Source: a virus. Taken from it: DNA of 44,239 nt. Under the pieces are notes generated by a model. That model did not search any database, was not told where the DNA came from, and saw only the letters and a list, made by a program, of their open reading frames with translations. The stretch is taken from positions 1 through 44,239 of IMG/VR virus record IMGVR_UViG_3300022929_000057. One strand, 5' to 3'. Below, piece after piece: positions 40,432 through 44,239 of the stretch. Position numbers and translations under genes: made by a program. Positions within the stretch are counted from its first letter, which is position 1. Every line of letters starts with the position of its first letter.

Positions 40432-40971
40432 TCAATCTTGGTTTAAGGTAATTGGTAGCCTCTTAATGACCTTGAAAGCCAAGTCAGGATCACGACCATC
40501 ATCCCGCATCTTATTGTACAGGGACTGAAGGCTGATCCCATTCTTGACATCCCTCATGTAGACGCTTTTCAGGAACCCTATGTAACATGCTTCAAGGTCG
40601 TTTGCTTTTTGAGTTGCCTCAGAATCAGGGTAGTAAACCCCATCATAGTCCCCGATTGAATCGTACATTTCCACCCAGCAGTCGGTCATTTTCTCAATGA
40701 AGGGCTGGAATTCCTTTTGCCACTTCTTCTGGAGAGGGGTCCTTTTATCCTCTGGATCATCAATGTCGCACATGTCACGCGTAACGCCATCAAAGGCCTC
40801 AATGGCCTCTCCAAGGACTCCGTAGGCCAGCCGAAGGTAGTTCTGGTGGGCATCTTCCGTGGTATGGATGGGGAACCGCTTGGGGCAATTCTCGTAATCA
40901 AGGTCCTTGCAGAGGTTGAGTATGCCCCTGCTTACCTTTTTGTCAAAATATTTTTGCGCTTCGTTATTCAT
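40432..40971 (-). CDS. Unknown 179-aa helical protein
   Basis: A helical protein with RLAYGVLGEAIEAFDG near residue 47 and a long acidic middle. The G-E-x2-E-A pattern recalls the first helix of all-alpha NTP pyrophosphohydrolases, but the second acidic motif is missing, so I leave it unassigned. It sits above the Cys/His-rich gene in one operon. Confidence 0.6.
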   Translation of the reverse strand: MNNEAQKYFDKKVSRGILNLCKDLDYENCPKRFPIHTTEDAHQNYLRLAYGVLGEAIEAFDGVTRDMCDIDDPEDKRTPLQKKWQKEFQPFIEKMTDCWVEMYDSIGDYDGVYYPDSEATQKANDLEACYIGFLKSVYMRDVKNGISLQSLYNKMRDDGRDPDLAFKVIKRLPITLNQD

Positions 40972-40981
40972 AATCTATATT

Positions 40982-41113
40982 TTATTTCAAATAATCGTCA
41001 ATATTTTTCAGTTCTTCCTTCCGCATCCAGAGCATATACCTTATGCCCTCACCCTCCAAGTCACGGTGTCTTTCCTCCAGGAGACATTGTATTATCCAGA
41101 TTCGGTTACTCAT
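40982..41113 (-). CDS. Tiny protein, 43 aa
   Basis: ATG 41113 opens MSNRIWIIQCLLEERHRDLE, ending in a KNIDDYLK helix. It lies between the tRNA and the 179-aa gene, with ten bases to the latter. Good codon use and exact fit in the gap support it, though nothing identifies its role. Confidence 0.5.
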   Translation of the reverse strand: MSNRIWIIQCLLEERHRDLEGEGIRYMLWMRKEELKNIDDYLK

Positions 41114-41128
41114 GATTTATTCTTTTAG

Positions 41129-41201
41129 TGGTCCCCCGGGGAATCGAACCCCGCATCTTCTGGTTATGAGCCAGGTGCCTTAACCGATTGGCTAGAGGAC
41201 C
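41129..41201 (-). tRNA. tRNA with CAU anticodon (Met, or lysidine Ile2)
   Basis: A 73-base cloverleaf: acceptor GGTCCTC with GGGGACC, D arm GCC/GGC, anticodon loop CTCATAA in a CCTGG/CCAGA stem (outer pair C-A mismatched), and T arm CGGGG-TTCGATT-CCCCG. The discriminator is A and no CCA is encoded. Methionine is likely, but CAU also fits the Ile tRNA that carries lysidine. It lies between two minus-strand genes, probably processed from their transcript. Confidence 0.93.
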
Positions 41202-41224
41202 ATTTGTACTTATCTTCCGGACAT

Positions 41225-41638
41225 TTACTTTGGGGGTTCAGGAAGTGGCATCCAAAATTTGACGTTATCCTTAAATTGGTTCCACGCCATGCCATCCCTG
41301 TAATGCTGACGGTAGCTATCCGATTCAACGGTAAGGGTCTCTTCGTAGTATTGATAGGCCACCAGGTAGAATCCCTCCTCTTTCGGCAACCGGTCCTCTA
41401 CGCTGATCCAGTCAGGGTAAATGAACTCAACAGTATACTCTGTCTCCTTTTCTCCAATCTTAACAAATTGAGAGAATAAGGGCTGAATGTCCCTGGATAG
41501 CTCATCCTTCATTACATCGAGGGTGAGCTTGTCAATGTCTTCCTGGGAGGCTAATGCGAAATCCCGTTCATTATTTGTACGGTACGCTTTTCGGCGGAAC
41601 AAAGTCGGTCCAGAGAGGCGTTTCTTTGAGTCTTTCAT
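41225..41638 (-). CDS. DUF551-domain protein, 137 aa
   Basis: Residues about 76-136 (WISVEDRLPKEEGFYLVAYQ ... VKFWMPLPEPPK) match DUF551: the WISV-DRLP opening and the h-x-WMPLP-PP end are diagnostic. The family is common in phages and its function is unknown. The first 75 residues are charged and helical. Only 23 bases separate its stop from the tRNA. Confidence 0.8.
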   Translation of the reverse strand: MKDSKKRLSGPTLFRRKAYRTNNERDFALASQEDIDKLTLDVMKDELSRDIQPLFSQFVKIGEKETEYTVEFIYPDWISVEDRLPKEEGFYLVAYQYYEETLTVESDSYRQHYRDGMAWNQFKDNVKFWMPLPEPPK

Positions 41639-41648
41639 ATCTATGGGG

Positions 41649-42104
41649 TTAAGGTTGCCAGTCAGTTGGCTTAATCATGTCTACGGTTCCGAACGGAGCA
41701 TCAATCGTCATATTGGTCCCCTCGAACATCTTCAGGAAATCCCTAATATGAGATAGTTCCCGAGATCCCATTTCAACGAATCTGACGTACTCAGGCTTTC
41801 CGTTGATCACAATAATTGCCCAAGATCTTCCGGGACGGTAAGTGCTCATGGGGGGATCAACGTCCACGGCCAAATCGATAGTCTTAGCCAGGTTGAAATA
41901 CCTGAGTCTGTTCCGGTCAACTTCTGATTGGATGTTAATATCAAACCTCGACTGCTTCTTTGTGAACTCAGCCATTGATTTAGCAAGCTTCGCTTGTGTG
42001 TCAACACTCTGTTCAACAACATCCGTCAACAGGAGGATTCTCCGGCGCTGGATATCAATGTACCAGCCGAGTAATGCGATTGGGATTAAGAGTAGTATTT
42101 CCAT
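41649..42104 (-). CDS. Membrane-anchored unknown protein, 151 aa
   Basis: MEILLLIPIALLGWYIDIQR is one N-terminal membrane segment followed by basic residues, then a helical/coiled-coil part and a beta-rich C-terminal domain (SWAIIVINGKPEYVRFVEMG). The bulk should be in the cytosol. No family recognised. Part of the operon from 43.0 kb. Confidence 0.6.
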   Translation of the reverse strand: MEILLLIPIALLGWYIDIQRRRILLLTDVVEQSVDTQAKLAKSMAEFTKKQSRFDINIQSEVDRNRLRYFNLAKTIDLAVDVDPPMSTYRPGRSWAIIVINGKPEYVRFVEMGSRELSHIRDFLKMFEGTNMTIDAPFGTVDMIKPTDWQP

Positions 42105-42131
42105 TTCTGTATTCTGTTATGATGCAGGAGA

Positions 42132-42497
42132 CTATTCCATGTCCACGATTTCCACTTTCTGGGGAGGGCTGACTTCTTCCCCATTCATATTCATCATGTA
42201 CTCATATTTTGGCTCCCCTGACATGAGGCTTGCTATTTGAAGTAGATACTCCCTCTTGGTGTCAGCATCCATATCCTCCTTACATTCATTATAAACCTCC
42301 CTGAGAAGGCTGGCCCGTTTAATGCCGAGGTCCTTTTCGTGAACAATAATCAGCATCTTTTTTAGAGTAACCTTACCAAACAGCTCAAGAGCCATCTGTT
42401 TTGCTGCATCACCGGATATTTGAACTTTTGTCCCGCCATCAAGGGTGATATCCACAGCACCCACATCTGTCTTCAGTAGAACTATCTCTTCTTTCAT
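42132..42497 (-). CDS. Unknown 121-aa protein
   Basis: Beta strands in the first 40 residues (IVLLKTDVGAVDITLDGGTK) and a helical, acidic remainder with MLIIVHEKDLGIKRASLLRE. No family recognised. Lies between the MazG-like and membrane genes with short gaps. Confidence 0.6.
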   Translation of the reverse strand: MKEEIVLLKTDVGAVDITLDGGTKVQISGDAAKQMALELFGKVTLKKMLIIVHEKDLGIKRASLLREVYNECKEDMDADTKREYLLQIASLMSGEPKYEYMMNMNGEEVSPPQKVEIVDME

Positions 42498-42508
42498 TGT
42501 ATCTGATA

Positions 42509-42835
42509 TTATGATGCTCCAGCATCAGGTTTAAAATTCTCGACTCTTTTCCATTGACGGGCCACTTTCCGGTCGATCTCAGCCTGGACATTATCCTCCC
42601 CGAACAAAGTTGGGATGTTTTTCAGGACAATGGAGACATCTGCGGCCTCCTCCACCATGTTTTTTATCAGGGTTTCTTTATCAACATGCTTTCCTGGAAC
42701 TGCATTCGCAGTCTTTCTCAGGAATTTTACAACCGATAACGCCAACTCAAGGCTTTCCTCCACTACCATCAGGAGCTGGGGGTCCTGCCCGTATAACTGA
42801 AGCATTTTTTCGATCAGGGACTGGTCTACTTTCAT
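42509..42835 (-). CDS. MazG-like NTP pyrophosphohydrolase, 108 aa
   Basis: An all-alpha fold with the signature acidic motifs of this family: VVEESLELA (E26-E27, E30) and VEEAADVSIVL (E62-E63, D66), separated by a Lys-rich loop. These bind magnesium in enzymes that cleave nucleotide triphosphates or ppGpp-like signals. ATG 42835 (MKVDQSLIEK) is preferred; the longer frame would run into the 59-aa gene. Phages carry such enzymes to sanitise nucleotides or blunt alarmone signalling; which one is not evident here. Confidence 0.75.
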   Translation of the reverse strand: MKVDQSLIEKMLQLYGQDPQLLMVVEESLELALSVVKFLRKTANAVPGKHVDKETLIKNMVEEAADVSIVLKNIPTLFGEDNVQAEIDRKVARQWKRVENFKPDAGAS

Positions 42836-42845
42836 ATCTGTGTCA

Positions 42846-43025
42846 TTAAGTGGTGAATATTCTTGAAATAAACTCATCAAAAGTCTCGCTGTAATGCTCA
42901 TCGGTCCCAAAAACGAGGTAATGATCAGTCTTTATGAAATGATCCTCTGCGTAGCAGTCATGCTCCCTCAGATGGACTTTGTGTTTTTCAATCAGTTCCC
43001 GAAGCTCTTTCTCAAACTCTTCCAT
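42846..43025 (-). CDS. Unknown acidic 59-aa protein with leaderless start
   Basis: MEEFEKELRELIEKHKVHLR and an aromatic, acidic C-terminal half (YSETFDEFISRIF). The ATG is 12 bases from the C of CGTTAT. First gene of the operon that runs down to the tRNA, divergent from the HTH gene. Function unknown. Confidence 0.65.
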   Translation of the reverse strand: MEEFEKELRELIEKHKVHLREHDCYAEDHFIKTDHYLVFGTDEHYSETFDEFISRIFTT

Positions 43026-43058
43026 ATACAAATAACGAAATAAAATATATTTTATTAT
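43025..43058 (-). promoter_or_regulatory. Phage-type promoter, leaderless layout, at the divergent control region
   Basis: ATAATAAAATA, 10-base spacer, CGTTAT on the minus strand, ATG 12 bases after the C. The upstream box and spacer lie within the 18-bp palindrome at 43039-43056. Confidence 0.55.
43039..43056. promoter_or_regulatory. Perfect 18-bp palindrome, candidate operator
   Basis: AATAAAATATATTTTATT is its own reverse complement. It lies between two divergent promoters (CGTTAT on minus, CGTTGT on plus), as an operator for the adjacent HTH protein would. A chance palindrome in AT-rich DNA is possible but 18 bp is long. Confidence 0.55.
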
Positions 43059-43075
43059 ATTGCGTTGTACAAATA
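43041..43075 (+). promoter_or_regulatory. Plus-strand promoter of the HTH gene, leaderless layout
   Basis: CGTTGT at 43063-43068 with the ATG 12 bases after its C, the same geometry as on the minus strand. The upstream box is AT-rich but only a weak match. Overlaps the palindrome. Confidence 0.4.
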
Positions 43076-43287
43076 TGAATCAAAAGACATTACAAAAACA
43101 GATCGGTAAAAAGATCTCCAGGGAACTGAAAAACCAGGGGATAAGCCAGGCGGAACTGGCCCGGAAAATGAAACTAGAACACCCCGGATCCCTGAAAAAT
43201 ATAATCCAGGGAGAAAGAAATCTCACCCTGAAAATGATCTGCCGAATCTCTTCAGGCCTTGGAGTGGACCTGATAAAAACTACATAA
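43075..43287 (+). CDS. XRE-family HTH repressor-like protein, 70 aa
   Basis: The only plus-strand gene. Residues about 10-65 hold a Cro/CI-type fold: QKQIGKKISRELKNQGISQA, the turn and recognition helix ELARKMKLEHPGSLKNIIQG, and the -ERNLTLKMICRISSGLGV end. It is a single DNA-binding domain without a regulatory part, as in Cro-like regulators. ATG 43075 is chosen over TTG 43060 by its 12-base distance to CGTTGT. Divergent from the 59-aa gene and followed by a plus-strand terminator; it likely binds the palindrome between them. Confidence 0.85.
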   Translation: MNQKTLQKQIGKKISRELKNQGISQAELARKMKLEHPGSLKNIIQGERNLTLKMICRISSGLGVDLIKTT

Positions 43288-43309
43288 TTGGTTTTATCTT
43301 TTTGTTTTT

Positions 43310-43495
43310 TTAGCGAGTAGCCTGGTTGTCCCCATCGACCGGGCTATTTTTATTTAACTCCAAAGCATCTACCTCCTCCTGGGAGATAGCCTTCCACAGA
43401 GGCCTGCCCCACCTATCATGAGTTGGCTCAGGAGACCAGAGGATCAACCAGATCAGAATGATGGACACCAGGAGATGACAGGCCAGCTCAATCAT
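43310..43495 (-). CDS. Small membrane protein, 61 aa
   Basis: Residues 5-22 (ACHLLVSIILIWLILWSP) are one membrane helix; the rest is polar and probably exposed. Unrecognised. ATGA overlap with the DUF3850 gene. The plus-strand terminator of the HTH gene lies inside its 3' end. Confidence 0.55.
   Translation of the reverse strand: MIELACHLLVSIILIWLILWSPEPTHDRWGRPLWKAISQEEVDALELNKNSPVDGDNQATR
43319..43352 (+). terminator. Plus-strand terminator of the HTH gene
   Basis: AGCCTGGT pairs with ACCGGGCT (T-G wobble), followed by ATTTTTATTT. It lies within the end of the opposing 61-aa coding region, 31 bases after the HTH stop. Confidence 0.75.
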
Positions 43496-43758
43496 GACAG
43501 TTCTATTGACATCATTACATACCCCTCCGGAATCCCAAACCCTTCAGTTATGTCCAGGACCTTCACGGATATCTCCTCACCAGTGAAGACACCCACCCTT
43601 TTAGTCGTGTCCGGACTATATGGCTGAAACTCCTGCAGGACCAAGGTATCATTTACCTTGTACTTTTCTGTTCGGTCATTTTTGCGGAACTCCGCCCGTT
43701 TAATGCCGGACCTTACTTTCTGGAAAGGATCCGGCCAGGTCTTTAGATAATGTGTCAT
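43492..43758 (-). CDS. DUF3850 (ASCH/PUA-like) protein, 88 aa
   Basis: The family pattern is clear: HYLKTWPDPFQKVRSGIKRA, the E-RKNDR motif, then YKVNDTLVLQEF, and the FGIPEGYVMMSIEL end. DUF3850 belongs to the ASCH/PUA-like fold that binds RNA or modified nucleotides, and is frequent in phages. It heads the two-gene unit ending with the small membrane protein. Confidence 0.85.
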   Translation of the reverse strand: MTHYLKTWPDPFQKVRSGIKRAEFRKNDRTEKYKVNDTLVLQEFQPYSPDTTKRVGVFTGEEISVKVLDITEGFGIPEGYVMMSIELS

Positions 43759-43881
43759 TTTTTATATGGTTTGGTTTCCGAGTATCCCCTCCTGAATTCC
43801 CGGTCAGGGTAGGGGTTTCAACTCAGTTTACTTATTGTGGCCTAGTGGCCGGGTTAATGATTGGGCCGGGCCCCGGTGAAG

Positions 43882-44187
43882 TTAATAGGAGGACTTACAC
43901 CCTCTAAATGACCATGAACGAGGCCCATTCGGGGTTAATCGCACAAATCCACACAACCCATGTGAGCCTGCGGTGCTGCATCCACCTGGGCCACATTTAG
44001 TAGGGATTAACTTTTCCTTTTTACCGTCAACAATGGTAAAAAAATCAGCATGCGGGTTTTTTTGTGCAATCTCAATGGACTGTTGGGTAATGTACCCATC
44101 TTTGTCCATCTTTACTTCAATTTCTTGACCTTTTACGGACAAAGACAAAAACAGTAGTACTGTAGCTAAAAACATTAATTTTTTCAT
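43882..44187 (-). CDS. Secreted cysteine-rich protein, 101 aa
   Basis: A signal peptide MKKLMFLATVLLFLSLSVKG with a predicted cleavage near G20-Q21 (Bacteroidota-style) is followed by an 80-residue mature domain. Cysteines at 65, 70, 79 and 97 probably form two disulfides in the periplasm or outside the cell. The last part (GPGGCSTAGSHGLCGFVRL) is Gly-rich. No family recognised. It lies behind a 123-base gap with GC-rich repeats, possibly in its own unit. Confidence 0.7.
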   Translation of the reverse strand: MKKLMFLATVLLFLSLSVKGQEIEVKMDKDGYITQQSIEIAQKNPHADFFTIVDGKKEKLIPTKCGPGGCSTAGSHGLCGFVRLTPNGPRSWSFRGCKSSY

Positions 44188-44190
44188 CTC

Positions 44191-44239
44191 TTAATTATTT
44201 AAAGGTTTATACATTTCATCAAGGAGCTGCAACTGCTTT
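44191..44239 (-). CDS. Possible C-terminus of a gene entering from the right
   Basis: The minus frame reads KQLQLLDEMYKPLNN and stops (TAA at 44191-44193), three bases before the ATG of the secreted protein. The reading is natural, but only 15 codons are visible. Confidence 0.3.
   Translation of the reverse strand, partial: KQLQLLDEMYKPLNN

Noticed and set aside
40432-40971. MazG-type assignment for the 179-aa protein
   Set aside because: Only the first acidic helix resembles the family; the second EExxD motif is absent.
1-44239. CRISPR array, insertion sequence, integrase or attachment site
   Set aside because: No regular direct repeats with spacers, transposase, recombinase or terminal inverted repeats were found; the 99-bp pair at 4.6 kb is a coding duplication.

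Overview
The window looks like part of a tailed double-stranded DNA phage genome, probably a crAss-like (Crassvirales-type) podovirus of a Bacteroidota host. This rests on protein sequence patterns, not a database search. The large terminase (697 aa), the very long portal (803 aa, charged coiled-coil tail), the 253-aa adaptor and the giant tail protein resemble the long versions seen in crAss-like phages. The small early proteins and Gly-Gln signal-peptide end also fit Bacteroidota phages. There is no integrase, and no DNA polymerase, primase, helicase or lysis gene, so the genome must continue beyond both ends.

Apart from one small repressor-like gene (43075-43287), every gene lies on the minus strand, so the map reads from high to low coordinates. 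(1) About 44.2-29.0 kb is an early or accessory region of some 33 mostly tiny genes in overlapping operons. Recognisable members are a secreted cysteine protein, a DUF3850 (ASCH-like) protein, a MazG-like pyrophosphohydrolase, a DUF551 protein, a CAU-anticodon tRNA, an adenine/cytosine-N4 type DNA methyltransferase, a T5orf172/GIY-YIG protein, a small HTH protein, a DUF3307 membrane protein, a WYL-like protein and an HNH nuclease. (2) 28.5-25.0 kb holds two fibre or appendage proteins. (3) 25.0-23.7 kb holds a lipoprotein, a probable small RNA and two tiny genes. (4) 23.6-12.1 kb is the head and connector module: triple GroES-like protein, possible small terminase, TerL, portal, scaffold, major capsid, a 302-aa protein and three adaptor-type proteins. 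(5) 12.1 kb to the left end carries a 1648-aa tail nozzle-like protein and three probable ejection or internal virion proteins, the last a giant one still open at base 1.

The most interesting signal is regulatory. Ten minus-strand sites share a promoter-like layout: a CAATA-containing box, 10 or 11 bases, then CGTTAT or CGTTAC. At six of them the A of an ATG lies exactly 12 bases after the C of CGTTA, which is where transcription would be expected to start. These genes therefore look leaderless. The same 12-base rule holds for the plus-strand repressor (CGTTGT), which is divergent from one of the six across a perfect 18-bp palindrome. The other four sites have no ATG there. One of them drives a terminator-bounded segment of about 114 bases that looks like a small RNA.

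How the parts probably work together: the phage-type promoters fire the small early genes and the small RNA, while the HTH protein may feed back through the palindrome. The late operon, insulated by a strong terminator at 23.7 kb, then makes the chaperonin-like protein, packaging motor, capsid and tail. The expression order and the repressor circuit are inference; the gene order, overlaps, motifs and hairpins are read directly from the sequence.
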